A stretch of DNA of 64,000 nt from Acidimicrobiaceae bacterium. Its GTDB lineage: Bacteria; Actinomycetota; Acidimicrobiia; Acidimicrobiales; Aldehydirespiratoraceae. Both the position numbers and the translations under genes were made by a program. Where the stretch lies: contig VYCW01000118.1 in the NCBI GenBank assembly GCA_009843735.1, positions 1-64,000 on the forward strand, written 5' to 3'. Shown piece by piece: positions 9,948 to 19,250 of this stretch. The notes beneath the pieces were generated by a model. It made no database searches. It was not told where the DNA came from and saw nothing but the letters and a program-made list of their open reading frames with translations. Position 1 is the stretch's first letter; every line of letters begins with the position of its first letter.

Positions 9948-10877
9948 TCAGACCTGCCACACCAGCACCTCCCGCTCGTATGGGTCGCGGGTCTCGACCT
10001 CGCGCTCGACCAGGGCCCGGATGGCGGCCTCCTCGGTGGCTACCGCCACCAGCGGATCGGACTCGAACAGCACCAGCGGCTTGGCCGCCATCTCGTCCTT
10101 GGCGATGCCGAGCTCGTTGCCGGTCACGCACACGTAGGTGAACACGCCGTCGAGGTCGTCGAGGCTGTGCTTCATGGCCGTCTCCAGCGAGAGGCCCTGC
10201 GCCATGTACTCGGCCAGGTACACCGCGATGATCTCGGAGTCGCACTCGCTCTGGAAGCGGTGACCGTGCTGCTCGAGGCGCCGGCGCCACTGGTGGTAGT
10301 TGGTGAGCTGGCCGTTGTGAACCACGGCCACGTCGGCGAACGGATAGGCCCAGTAGGGGTGGGCGCTGGCCAGGTCGACCTCGGACTCGGTGGCCATGCG
10401 CACATGGCCGATGCCGTGGGTGCCCCGGAACGAGCCCAACTTGTACTGGCCGCTGACCGTCTCGGCGTCGCCGAGGTCCTTGATGATCTCCAATGAGCTC
10501 CCCAGCGACAGCACCTCACATCCGGGCACGTCCTCCAGGTAGTCGGCCAGGGCCTTGAGGTCGCCGCCGTAGCGGATGGTGGCCCGGAAGGCGTAGCCGG
10601 TGTCGCTGGTGACCGTGGCCACCTCGGCTCCGATCTTGGCCAGGCGGCTCTCGACCTCGGCCCGGTTGCGCTCCAGGCGCTCCTCCATCCCGAAGCCGGT
10701 GCTCTTGTTGGGCTCGGCCAGGACGAACCGGATCACGACCAGGTCGTCGGCCGGCCCGTACACCGCGTAGCCGGTGGAGTCCGGCCCGCGGTGCTTCATC
10801 GACTGGAGCATGGCCGTGAGCTCGGCCCCGATGTCGGCGGTGCCGTCCCGGTGGATCACGCCGGCTATGCCGCACAT
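9948..10877 (-). CDS. Class II glutamine amidotransferase (MgsA/GlxB-like)
   Basis: Starts MCGIAGVIHRDGT (N-terminal nucleophile Cys2), MKHRGPDSTGYAVYG, GIGHVRMATESEVDLASAHPYW; start refined from the longer ORF 9948..11933. Confidence 0.9.
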   Translation of the reverse strand: MCGIAGVIHRDGTADIGAELTAMLQSMKHRGPDSTGYAVYGPADDLVVIRFVLAEPNKSTGFGMEERLERNRAEVESRLAKIGAEVATVTSDTGYAFRATIRYGGDLKALADYLEDVPGCEVLSLGSSLEIIKDLGDAETVSGQYKLGSFRGTHGIGHVRMATESEVDLASAHPYWAYPFADVAVVHNGQLTNYHQWRRRLEQHGHRFQSECDSEIIAVYLAEYMAQGLSLETAMKHSLDDLDGVFTYVCVTGNELGIAKDEMAAKPLVLFESDPLVAVATEEAAIRALVEREVETRDPYEREVLVWQV

Positions 10878-10927
10878 GGTTCTACCCCCTTGTTCTGGGT
10901 GTCTCGAGTTCTTTCGTCTCCGGTCCG

Positions 10928-12328
10928 TTAGGGAAGGACGTCCAGGTACTCCTCCACGTCCCAGTCCGTCACGGTCGCCAGGAACCGCTCCCATTCGTCT
11001 TCCTTGTAGTGGAAGAACACGTTGCTCATCTCGCCCGGCAGGGCCCGCATGACAACCTCGTCGTTGCGCAGGGCCTCCAAGGCCTCGCCCAGGGTGAGCG
11101 GGATCTTCTCGACGGCCTTGCCGGCCTCCATCGCCTCGTAGATGTTGCGCTCCTCCGGCTCGCCCGGGTCGAGACCGCGGTCGAGGCCGTCGTCCATGGC
11201 CTGCAGCAGGCCCGCGAACGACAGGTGCGGGTTGACCGCGCTGTCCACCGAGCGGTACTCGAAGCGGCCGGGGGCGCTGACCCGCAGGGCGGTGGTGCGG
11301 TTCTGGAAGCCCCAGTCCGCGAACACCGGCGCCCAGAAGCCCGTGTCCCACAGACGGCGGTAGGAGTTGACCGTCGGCGAGGTGAGGCAGGTCAGGGCCC
11401 GCACATGCTCGAGGATCCCGCCGATGGCCTTCATGCCGACGGGGCCGGGCATCTGTGGATTGTCGCCCTCGGGCATGAACTTGTTGTTGCCGTCGGCGTC
11501 CCACAGCGAGATGTTGTGGTGGCAGCCGTTGGCCGACACCCCCATGAACGGCTTGGGCATGAAGCACGGGAAAGCCCCGAGCTCCCGGCCGACCTGCTTG
11601 CAGACCTGGCGGTAGGTGGTGAGCCGGTCGGCGGTGAGCTCGGCCCGATCGAAGTTGAAGTTCAACTCGAGCTGGCCGGGGGCGTCCTCGTGGTCGCCCT
11701 GGATCATGTCCAGCCCCATGGCCTCGCAGTACTCGATCACCCTGTGGATCAGGGGCTGCAGCTCGGCGAACTGGTCGATGTGGTAGCAGTTCGGCTTGGT
11801 CATGCCCTCGACGGTGGGCTTGCCGTCGGCGTCGGCCTTGAGCCACATCATCTCGGGCTCGCAGCCGGCCCGCAGGTGCAGCCCGTGCTTGGCCTCGAAC
11901 GCGGCGTGCTGGCGCCGCAGGTTCCCCCGGCAATCAGAGGTCAGGTAGGCGCCGCCGTCCACCTCCTCCTCGCGGCCCCGGAACAAGGTGCACCACACCC
12001 GGGCCGTCCTGGAGTCCCAGGGCAGGGGCATGAAGGTCTCGGGCTCACCGATGCCGACCAACTCGCGGGCCTCGGGGCCGTAGCCGATGTAGTTCCCGTG
12101 GCGGTCGATGAAGAGGTTGGCGGTGGAGCCGTACACCAGCTGGAAGCCCTTGCGCGCGATCATGCCGAAGTGCTTGGCCGGTATGCCCTTGCCCATGATC
12201 CGTCCCGTCACCGAGACGAACTGGCAGTACAGGTACCGGATGTCGTCGGCCTCGATGCGAGCCTCGACCTCTCGGATCTGCTCCTCGCGTCCGTCGGCGG
12301 AGACGAACCTCTCAAGATCAGTGGCCAT
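10928..12328 (-). CDS. Glutamine synthetase family protein (type III / gamma-glutamylmethylamide synthetase-like)
   Basis: GS catalytic motifs (GCEPEMMW, QGDHEDAPGQLELNFNF, KPFMGVSANGCHHNISLW, FEYRSVDSAVNPHLSFAGLL); start refined to MATDLERF at 12328 with AGGGGGG RBS. Confidence 0.9.
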   Translation of the reverse strand: MATDLERFVSADGREEQIREVEARIEADDIRYLYCQFVSVTGRIMGKGIPAKHFGMIARKGFQLVYGSTANLFIDRHGNYIGYGPEARELVGIGEPETFMPLPWDSRTARVWCTLFRGREEEVDGGAYLTSDCRGNLRRQHAAFEAKHGLHLRAGCEPEMMWLKADADGKPTVEGMTKPNCYHIDQFAELQPLIHRVIEYCEAMGLDMIQGDHEDAPGQLELNFNFDRAELTADRLTTYRQVCKQVGRELGAFPCFMPKPFMGVSANGCHHNISLWDADGNNKFMPEGDNPQMPGPVGMKAIGGILEHVRALTCLTSPTVNSYRRLWDTGFWAPVFADWGFQNRTTALRVSAPGRFEYRSVDSAVNPHLSFAGLLQAMDDGLDRGLDPGEPEERNIYEAMEAGKAVEKIPLTLGEALEALRNDEVVMRALPGEMSNVFFHYKEDEWERFLATVTDWDVEEYLDVLP

Positions 12329-12528
12329 TTTCCCCCCTACGGGTGTCGTTGTGTTGCGGCGAAACCGTAGCGCCACGGGTGCGGAGCTCGCCAGCGTGCG
12401 CCGAGTCGGGCCAACTCTAGCGCGACGCCCGCGCACATATCTAATCAGAGTAGTGGATCTTTCATTGCAGTAGAGTTGCCGCGCCGCCGATGCTGCCTGG
12501 GCGACCGCGATCCATAGAGTTTCCCGCG

Positions 12529-13989
12529 ATGGAACCGGTGTCCCGATCGGCGTGGTTGACGCTCGCGGTGGTGTCGGTGGCCGTGTTCATGGTCGCGATG
12601 GAACTCACGATCATCGCGCTGGCGCTGCCCGACATCCGCGCCGCGTTGTCGGGCACCACCCCGGCGGCGCTGTCGTGGGTGGTGAACGCGTACTCGATCG
12701 TGGTGGCGGCGCTGCTGCTGCTGTCGGGCTGGCTGGCCGACCGCTACGGCCGCCGCCGGGTCTTCCGCGCCGGGTTGATGGTGTTCGCGCTGGGCTCGGT
12801 GGCTGCGGGCGCCTCCACGAGCATCGAGATGCTGATTGCGGCCCGGGCCCTGCAGGCCATCGGCGGCTCCATGCAGTACCCCGCGGGAATGGCATTGCTG
12901 CTCGACGCCTTTCCCCGGAGCCGGCACCAAACCGCCATAGGTGTCTGGGGCGCAACGGGAGGGCTGGCCGCCGCGTTGGGGCCGGCCCTGGGAGCGGTAC
13001 TCATCGAGGCCTTCGGCTGGCGAGCCGTGTTCTATGTCAACGTGCCGGTAGCTCTGACCGCTCTGGTGGTCGGGGCCCGTGTGCTTCCCGAGAGCCTGGG
13101 CTCTCCCGCTCTTGTTCGCTCCGCTCGCGGGCCGCTCGGGCCCCGGGAGGCACCCGAGACCAGGGTGGACATGATCGGCGTGCCTCTGGCCTCGGTGGGC
13201 GTCGGCGCGGTCATCCTCGGAATCGTCCAGGGTGAGGCGTGGGGATGGGGATCGGCAGCCACTGTCGGCTCCTTCGTGATCGGAGCCCTGCTGGTGGCAG
13301 CCTTCGCCTGGCGGAGCCGGCGCCACCCCGCACCGCTGTTCGACCTCGACCTGCTTCGCATCCGTTCGTTCGTGCTCGGCAATGTCGGCTCGCTGTTCTT
13401 CGCCCTCGGCTTCTTCGCCCTGCTGGTGCCGCTCCCATCCTTCATCCAGGAAGTCTGGGGGTGGTCGGCGCTGGAGACCGGCCTCGCGTATTCGATAGGT
13501 CCTCTGGTGTCGTTCCTGGTCGCTCCGCAGGCCGGGCGGTTGGCCGACCGGATCGGCAACTCGCCCCTGCTCACCGTGGGATCGGCCTGCGGCGTGGCGG
13601 GGCTGTTGTGGCTCCTGTTCACAATCTCCACCGAGCCCTCGCTCGGCCGGCTCCTCGTCGCCACCGTGCTGGTGGGAGTGTCGGCCGGCACCGGCTTCTC
13701 GCAACTGGTGGGGGCGGCACTGCGCGACATCCCTCCGCAGCGCTACGCCATGGCCACGGCCGGTCGCACCACGTTCTTCCAGTTGTCGGTCGCGTTCGCC
13801 ATCGCGGTCGCGTTCGCCCTGATCGGTCGGCCGCCCAGCCCCGCCGCTGAGCTGGCCGCCTTCAAACGGGTGTGGGTGCTGTGCACCGGCGGGTACCTCT
13901 GCAATCTCGTGCTGTTCACCATCATCTACCCCCGCCGCCAGGTGTTGCCGGGGAAATGGTCTAGAGGCCGAGCGAATAGGCGGGCTTGA
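12529..13989 (+). CDS. MFS transporter, DHA2/EmrB-QacA type, containing an in-frame dispersed repeat copy
   Basis: 14-TM-like hydrophobicity; motif GWLADRYGRRRVFRAG; loop residues LGSPALVRSARGPLGPRE encoded by the repeat; C-terminus and stop lie inside a second repeat copy. Confidence 0.88.
   Translation: MEPVSRSAWLTLAVVSVAVFMVAMELTIIALALPDIRAALSGTTPAALSWVVNAYSIVVAALLLLSGWLADRYGRRRVFRAGLMVFALGSVAAGASTSIEMLIAARALQAIGGSMQYPAGMALLLDAFPRSRHQTAIGVWGATGGLAAALGPALGAVLIEAFGWRAVFYVNVPVALTALVVGARVLPESLGSPALVRSARGPLGPREAPETRVDMIGVPLASVGVGAVILGIVQGEAWGWGSAATVGSFVIGALLVAAFAWRSRRHPAPLFDLDLLRIRSFVLGNVGSLFFALGFFALLVPLPSFIQEVWGWSALETGLAYSIGPLVSFLVAPQAGRLADRIGNSPLLTVGSACGVAGLLWLLFTISTEPSLGRLLVATVLVGVSAGTGFSQLVGAALRDIPPQRYAMATAGRTTFFQLSVAFAIAVAFALIGRPPSPAAELAAFKRVWVLCTGGYLCNLVLFTIIYPRRQVLPGKWSRGRANRRA
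13103..13149 (-). repeat. Dispersed element core copy 1 (inside MFS CDS)
   Basis: Minus strand ctcccggggcccgagcggcccgcgagcggagcgaacaagagcgggag matches core gcccgagcggcccgtgagcgaagcgaacaagagcggga. Confidence 0.9.
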
Positions 13990-14054
13990 ACGGCTGGGAA
14001 CGAGCGAGGCCGTGGCCCGAGCGGCCCGTGAGCGGAGCGAACAAGAGCGGGAAA
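13964..14054 (+). repeat. Dispersed element copy 2, full length (51-nt left module + core); spans MFS stop codon
   Basis: gaggccgagcgaataggcgg...cgaggccgtggcccgagcggcccgtgagcggagcgaacaagagcggga. Confidence 0.9.
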
Positions 14055-14158
14055 CACCCCTTCTCGACATGAAGGACTCGCACCTACTTACGCGCCCTCT
14101 TAGGTGAGCGGCTAGTCCCTGGGCGGCATCCGTTGAGACATCTCGTAGGGTCACGGCC

Positions 14159-15454
14159 GTGAAGTTCGGGATCTTCTACGAGCACCAGCTTCCCCGGCCG
14201 TGGCACGACGGCGACGAGCAGCGGCTGTTCAACGAGGCACTCGAGCAGGTGGAGCTGGCCGACCGGCTCGGCTTCGACTACGCCTGGGAGGTAGAGCACC
14301 ACTTCCTGGAGGAGTACTCCCACTCGTCTGCGCCCGAGGTGTTCCTAGCCGCCTGCAGCCAGCGCACCTCCAGGATCCGGCTCGGTCACGGCATCGTGCT
14401 GATGCCTCCCGGCTACAACCATCCGGCCCGGGTCGCCGAGAGAATCTCCACCCTCGACCTGGTATCGGGCGGCCGGGTGGACTTCGGCACCGGCGAGTCG
14501 TCCTCGATCCTGGAGCTCGGGGGCTTCGGCGTCGACGTAGACAGCAAGCGCCCGGCCTGGCAGGAGGCCGTCGAGCAGTGCTGCAACATGATGGCCATGG
14601 ACCCCTACCCCGGCTATGACGGCGACTTCTTCTCGATGCCGTGCCGCAACGTGGTGCCCAAGCCGGTGCAGAAGCCCCATCCCCCGCTGTGGGTGGCCTG
14701 CTCGAACAGGGAGACGATCAAACTGGCCGCCAGGCTGGGCATGGGCGCGCTCACCTTCTCCTTCGTCGATCCCAGCGACGCGGCCGCATGGGTGCAGGAC
14801 TACTACCGGATCCTCGAGACCGAGTGCGTGCCCATCGGCCACGCCATCAACCCCAACATCGCCATGGTCACCGGGTTGTCGATCCACCCGGATCAGCTGG
14901 AGGCGAAGCGCAGGGGACTCGACGGCTTCCAGTTCTTCGGCTACGGCCTCGGCCACCACTACATCTTCGGCCGGCACAAGCCGGGCCGCACCGACATCTG
15001 GGCCGACTACCTGAAGGCCAGGCCCACGATCGAGGACCGGGGAGAACAGAGCGGCATCGGCACTCCCGAACAGGTCCGGGCGCACCTCCGCGGCTTCGCC
15101 GAGGCCGGCGTCGACCAGGTGGTGTTCATCCAGCAGGGAGGCAACAACCGCCACGACCACATCTGCGAGACTCTCGAACTGTTCGCGGCCGATGTGATGG
15201 GCGAGTTCGCCGAGGGCGAGCCGGAGCGGGACCGGGCCAAGCTGGACCGTCTGGCCCCGGCGCTGGACGCGGCCATGGCCCGCAAAGTGCCGATGCCGGC
15301 TCCGGCCGATGATGAGATCCCGGTGTTCGAGGCGCTGGGCCGGTCCATCGTGGCCGCACTGCCGGCCGAGGAGGCCTCTCAGGTGGCCGACACCGTGAAG
15401 CAATGGGCCAAGACCGACATGCCCATCCACGTGCCCGACGACTTCGGCACCTAA
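14159..15454 (+). CDS. LLM class flavin-dependent oxidoreductase (luciferase-like monooxygenase)
   Basis: MKFGIFYEHQLPRPW; RIRLGHGIVLMPPGYNHPARVAERISTLDLVSGGRVDFGTG. Confidence 0.92.
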   Translation: MKFGIFYEHQLPRPWHDGDEQRLFNEALEQVELADRLGFDYAWEVEHHFLEEYSHSSAPEVFLAACSQRTSRIRLGHGIVLMPPGYNHPARVAERISTLDLVSGGRVDFGTGESSSILELGGFGVDVDSKRPAWQEAVEQCCNMMAMDPYPGYDGDFFSMPCRNVVPKPVQKPHPPLWVACSNRETIKLAARLGMGALTFSFVDPSDAAAWVQDYYRILETECVPIGHAINPNIAMVTGLSIHPDQLEAKRRGLDGFQFFGYGLGHHYIFGRHKPGRTDIWADYLKARPTIEDRGEQSGIGTPEQVRAHLRGFAEAGVDQVVFIQQGGNNRHDHICETLELFAADVMGEFAEGEPERDRAKLDRLAPALDAAMARKVPMPAPADDEIPVFEALGRSIVAALPAEEASQVADTVKQWAKTDMPIHVPDDFGT

Positions 15455-15465
15455 CTACCGCTGGC

Positions 15466-16470
15466 TCAGCCGATGTCGCTGAGCCAGGCCCGCAACTGGG
15501 TGACGGTGGACGTCTCGTGCAGGCCGACCATCAGGGCGAGGCGGGCCTTGGGGCCGTTGAGGTGGCCGGCCCGCAGCACGCCGAGGTCGTCCAGGCTGGC
15601 GCCGCCGCCCGCGCCGCCGTAGGGCGACTCCGGTAGCCCGTAGGGGCACCTCGATGTCACTATCACTGGAAGGCCTGCGTCCACGAGGCGCGCGATTCCC
15701 GGCGCCACCGAGCTGGGAACGTTTCCCGCGCCGGTTCCCTCCACCACCAGGCCGTCTATGCCCCGGTCGAGATGCCAGTCGAAGACGTCGGCCTGCATGC
15801 CCGTGTAGGCCTTCACCAGCGGAACGGTGCCGCGGATGCCGCGGCCCCGGGGCGAGCTGGGCGAGTCGAGCACGAAGACGGGTTCGCCCGCTTGCATCGA
15901 ACCGACCGGGCCTCCCCTGACCGACTGGAACGTCTCCACATGGAGGGTGTTGAGCTTGGATACCCAGCTCGCACAGTGGATCCGGTCGTTCACGCTGAGC
16001 AGCACCCCCCGACCGCGGGCTGCCGTGCTCGTAGCGATGCGAACCGCGTTCAGGAGGTTCCGGGGACCGTCCGCACCCGACTCGGTGCTGGCCCGCATAG
16101 CGCACGCGAACACGATCGGGCCCTGAGCGGTCACCTCGGCAGCCAGCATCTCGCACATGTACATGGTCTCTTCGGTGGTGTCGGTGCCGTGGGTCACCAC
16201 CACCCCGTCAACCGCGCCGGCCAGGAGAAGCTCCCGGGAGCGCCGGGCAACCTCGACCATCCGCTCCGGCCCCATGTCGAAGCCGGACACGTTGCGCAGG
16301 GTCTCGGTCTGGATCGACGCGACCTGTTCCAACTCGGGCACGGAGGCAACCAGCTCCTCTGGCGTGAGTCCGGGCACCATCCGCCCGTCGGGACCGGTGA
16401 TGCAGGCGATGGTCCCGCCCGTCGCCAGCAGAGCCACCCGACGGCGATCGGTGGTTGCCGACCCGGTCAT
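15466..16470 (-). CDS. Asparaginase
   Basis: VALLATGGTIACITG and DGVVVTHGTDTTEETMYM active-site motifs; start refined to MTGSATT at 16470, ATGA overlap with upstream gene. Confidence 0.9.
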   Translation of the reverse strand: MTGSATTDRRRVALLATGGTIACITGPDGRMVPGLTPEELVASVPELEQVASIQTETLRNVSGFDMGPERMVEVARRSRELLLAGAVDGVVVTHGTDTTEETMYMCEMLAAEVTAQGPIVFACAMRASTESGADGPRNLLNAVRIATSTAARGRGVLLSVNDRIHCASWVSKLNTLHVETFQSVRGGPVGSMQAGEPVFVLDSPSSPRGRGIRGTVPLVKAYTGMQADVFDWHLDRGIDGLVVEGTGAGNVPSSVAPGIARLVDAGLPVIVTSRCPYGLPESPYGGAGGGASLDDLGVLRAGHLNGPKARLALMVGLHETSTVTQLRAWLSDIG

Positions 16471-17687
16471 CGAGCCAGCAGGTCGGGGGTGGGGTTGTCT
16501 ACGCCGAGCAGCGCGGCCAGCGCAGCCGTCACCTGATTCCCAACGGCCGGGTTGCGCTCCGGCGGCACGAAGCCGGCCGCGGTCAGGCGGTCGCCCAGGC
16601 GGATGAAGATGGTGCAGAAGCGCATGGCGCCGAACACCTCCCAGTAGTGCGGGTCCCTCACCGTGAGCCCCGAGACCTGCTCGTAGTGGGAGATCATCTC
16701 GTCGCGCGTCGGGTAGCCGTCGAGCCGGTCGATGCCCATGTCGTCGAACGACATCCGGTCGAACATCAGCCACCAGCCCATGTCGGCCTCAGTGGGACTC
16801 AGCGCGCAGACCTCCCAGTCGAGGACGGCCGCGGGCCGGAAGTCTTGCAGGATGATGTTGCCGAGCCGGGCGTCGCCCCATGTCAGCCCGATCCGCTCGT
16901 CATCGGGATCGTTGGCATCAAGCCAGTCCAGGGCGGCATGCAGCACGGGATGCTCCCTGCCCGCGAGTTCGGAGTGCACGTGGTCCCGGTAGAGCCCGAT
17001 CTGAAGTGCGGTCGTCGGCTCGCCGGACCCGCTCGGGTCGAGCCACGCCAGGCCGGCGGTGCGCCAGTCCAGGCTGTGGATGCCGGCGATGACGTCGATG
17101 GCCGACAGCGCCATGCGCCGCCGCTGTGCCGGCGTCGCCTCGTCCACGACGAACCCCGCCTCGGTGTAGCGGGGCACGTCCGCGGGAACACGCCCGCCGA
17201 CGAACCCCATGACGAAGAAAGGCGCTCCCAGCACGTCCGGGTCGGGCTCGTAGCCCAGCAACGGTGGCACCGGTGCGGCTCCCGCGTCGGCGACTGCCTT
17301 CATGGCCCGGTACTGGAGCTCCACCGAGACCGCGCACTGCGGGGTCTGGGGAGGGAACATGCCGCCGTCGGCGGGCTCGATGCGCACCGCGTAGCGCTCG
17401 GTGCGGTCCGAGCCGCCCTCGGTCCAGGCCGTGTCGAGGATCACCGTCTCATTCGAGAACCCGGTGCTTACCGGTATCTCGATGTCGGTGACGGTGAGGC
17501 CGTGCCTGGAGGGATGGGCCCGCCGCATCCACTGCTCGAGCGCGGCCCGGTAATGGCTCCGATCCGTGCGGAACTTGGGGGCGTTGGGCAGCTCGCTCTC
17601 AGGCACGTCGCGGTTCGCTGCGCTCGCCGATTCTGGGGGATTCCCTGTATTCGACACGCCGCGTAGTGTGCCGCAGGTGCCCACCAC
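16467..17687 (-). CDS. Phosphotransferase family protein (APH/choline kinase-like fold)
   Basis: GLTWGDARLGNIILQDFRPAAVLDWEVCALSPTEADMGW (Brenner-like and DxE motifs). Confidence 0.88.
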   Translation of the reverse strand: MVGTCGTLRGVSNTGNPPESASAANRDVPESELPNAPKFRTDRSHYRAALEQWMRRAHPSRHGLTVTDIEIPVSTGFSNETVILDTAWTEGGSDRTERYAVRIEPADGGMFPPQTPQCAVSVELQYRAMKAVADAGAAPVPPLLGYEPDPDVLGAPFFVMGFVGGRVPADVPRYTEAGFVVDEATPAQRRRMALSAIDVIAGIHSLDWRTAGLAWLDPSGSGEPTTALQIGLYRDHVHSELAGREHPVLHAALDWLDANDPDDERIGLTWGDARLGNIILQDFRPAAVLDWEVCALSPTEADMGWWLMFDRMSFDDMGIDRLDGYPTRDEMISHYEQVSGLTVRDPHYWEVFGAMRFCTIFIRLGDRLTAAGFVPPERNPAVGNQVTAALAALLGVDNPTPDLLAR

Positions 17688-17776
17688 TTCGCACTAGAAG
17701 CGAGTGCCTCCGTATCCGCCCGCCGCGGCTGGTGGGCCAGAGCCCCGGAGGCCCCGGCCCAATAGCCGCTTGTTGA

Positions 17777-19066
17777 TCAGATCTGGGTCTGCTGGCTGAG
17801 GAACGACCGCTCGGCGAGGCCGTGCCACTCCGCGATGCCGTCGCGGAAGGCGCGCCACGGTCCGAGGATCCGCGCGAAGTTCGCGTCGTCGCCGGCCACG
17901 GTGTCGAGCACGTTCTCGGTCTCGGCCTTGAACGCGGCCATCATGTCGGCCGGGAACTCGCGGATCTGGGCGAACCCCTTGATGGTCTGCAGGTCCCGCT
18001 GGTTGAGCACGTCGTAGGTCGCCATGGTGTTCATGTTGGCGTCCGCGGCTGCGCACCGGATGACGGCCTGGTACTCGGGGGGCAGGTCGTTCCAGAGGTC
18101 GAGGTTGAACTGCACCTCGACCGCGGTGCCCGGCTCCCACCAGCCCGGGTGGTAGTAGTACAGGTCGCCCTGGAACTGGTCGAGACCGAGGATCAGATCG
18201 TCGGTCGGGCCGACGAACTCGGCTCCGTCGATGGCGCCGGTCTGGATCGCCTGGAGGATCTCGCCGCCGGCCAGCGTGACCTGCTCACCGCCGAGGTTCT
18301 CCAGCACCCGTCCGGCCAGGCCGGGGATACGCATCTTCAGGCCGTTGAGGTCGTCGACCGACTGGAGCTCCTTGGTGAACCAGCCGCCCATCTGGCAGCC
18401 GGTCGCACCCGCGGGGAAGGAGATGGTCCCGTGCTCCTCCGCGTAGAACTCGTTGAGGATCTCGATGCCTCCGCCCTGGTACAGCCAGGCGTTCTGCTGG
18501 CGCTGGGTGAGGCCGAAGGGCACCGCGGTGCCGAACTGCTGAACCGGGCTGAGACCCACGTAGTAGTAGGACGCGGTGTGGCCCACCTGGGCGCCGCCGT
18601 CACGCACGACAGGGAGCACCTCGAGGCCGCCGGCGATCTCGCCCGCGGGGCGGGGGTTGATCTTGAAGCGGCCGCCGGTGAGCTGGCTCACCCTCTCGGC
18701 GAAGAACTGGGCCGACCCGAACAGCGTCACCAGCGCAGTGGGCCAACTGGTGGCCATCTCCCACTCGATCTCGGGACCCTGGGCTGTCACGGCTACGGTG
18801 TCGCTCGCCGTAGTGGTCGTCGCGGCGGCGGTAGTGGTGGTGGCCGCTCCGTCGTCGGGGGCGGCGGCCGGAGCGGGCGCTTCCTCGTCGTCCCCGCACG
18901 CGGCCAGGATCGCAGATGCGGCCGCAAACCCGGCGACGCCGAGGCCGCCCTTTATGAAACCCCGCCGAGCCAGACTCGAAGAACCGGCCTCGTCGAGGAT
19001 CATGTCCACAGCCGGACCGTCGGTCGCGGTCGAGCTTGCTTCTTGAGTCACTTCGTTTCCCTCCAT
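17777..19066 (-). CDS. TRAP transporter substrate-binding protein (DctP/TakP-like), apparent Tat-exported lipoprotein
   Basis: LARRGFIKGGLGVAGFAAASAILAACG (twin-Arg plus lipobox), Thr/Ala-rich linker; solute-binding motifs GLKMRIPGLAGRVLENLG; start refined to 19066. Confidence 0.9.
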   Translation of the reverse strand: MEGNEVTQEASSTATDGPAVDMILDEAGSSSLARRGFIKGGLGVAGFAAASAILAACGDDEEAPAPAAAPDDGAATTTTAAATTTTASDTVAVTAQGPEIEWEMATSWPTALVTLFGSAQFFAERVSQLTGGRFKINPRPAGEIAGGLEVLPVVRDGGAQVGHTASYYYVGLSPVQQFGTAVPFGLTQRQQNAWLYQGGGIEILNEFYAEEHGTISFPAGATGCQMGGWFTKELQSVDDLNGLKMRIPGLAGRVLENLGGEQVTLAGGEILQAIQTGAIDGAEFVGPTDDLILGLDQFQGDLYYYHPGWWEPGTAVEVQFNLDLWNDLPPEYQAVIRCAAADANMNTMATYDVLNQRDLQTIKGFAQIREFPADMMAAFKAETENVLDTVAGDDANFARILGPWRAFRDGIAEWHGLAERSFLSQQTQI

Positions 19067-19250
19067 AGGTTGACTATTGCGCCGCCGCCAGCCGCCTCCC
19101 AGGCGCCGTCGGCCCTGACAGGTGCCACCGGCGTGGGCCGGACAATACACCAACGTCTGGACAGGTGTCGAGAAGAATCTGTCCCAGTCGCTGCGATCGG
19201 ACCCGCCGTCTACCGGCGGGCGCGCGCCACCGTCTCGGGCGGGCCCGGCG

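Noticed and set aside
12445-14154. 569-aa minus-strand ORF opposite the MFS transporter
   Set aside because: Shadow of a conserved membrane protein gene, and includes repeat-derived residues.
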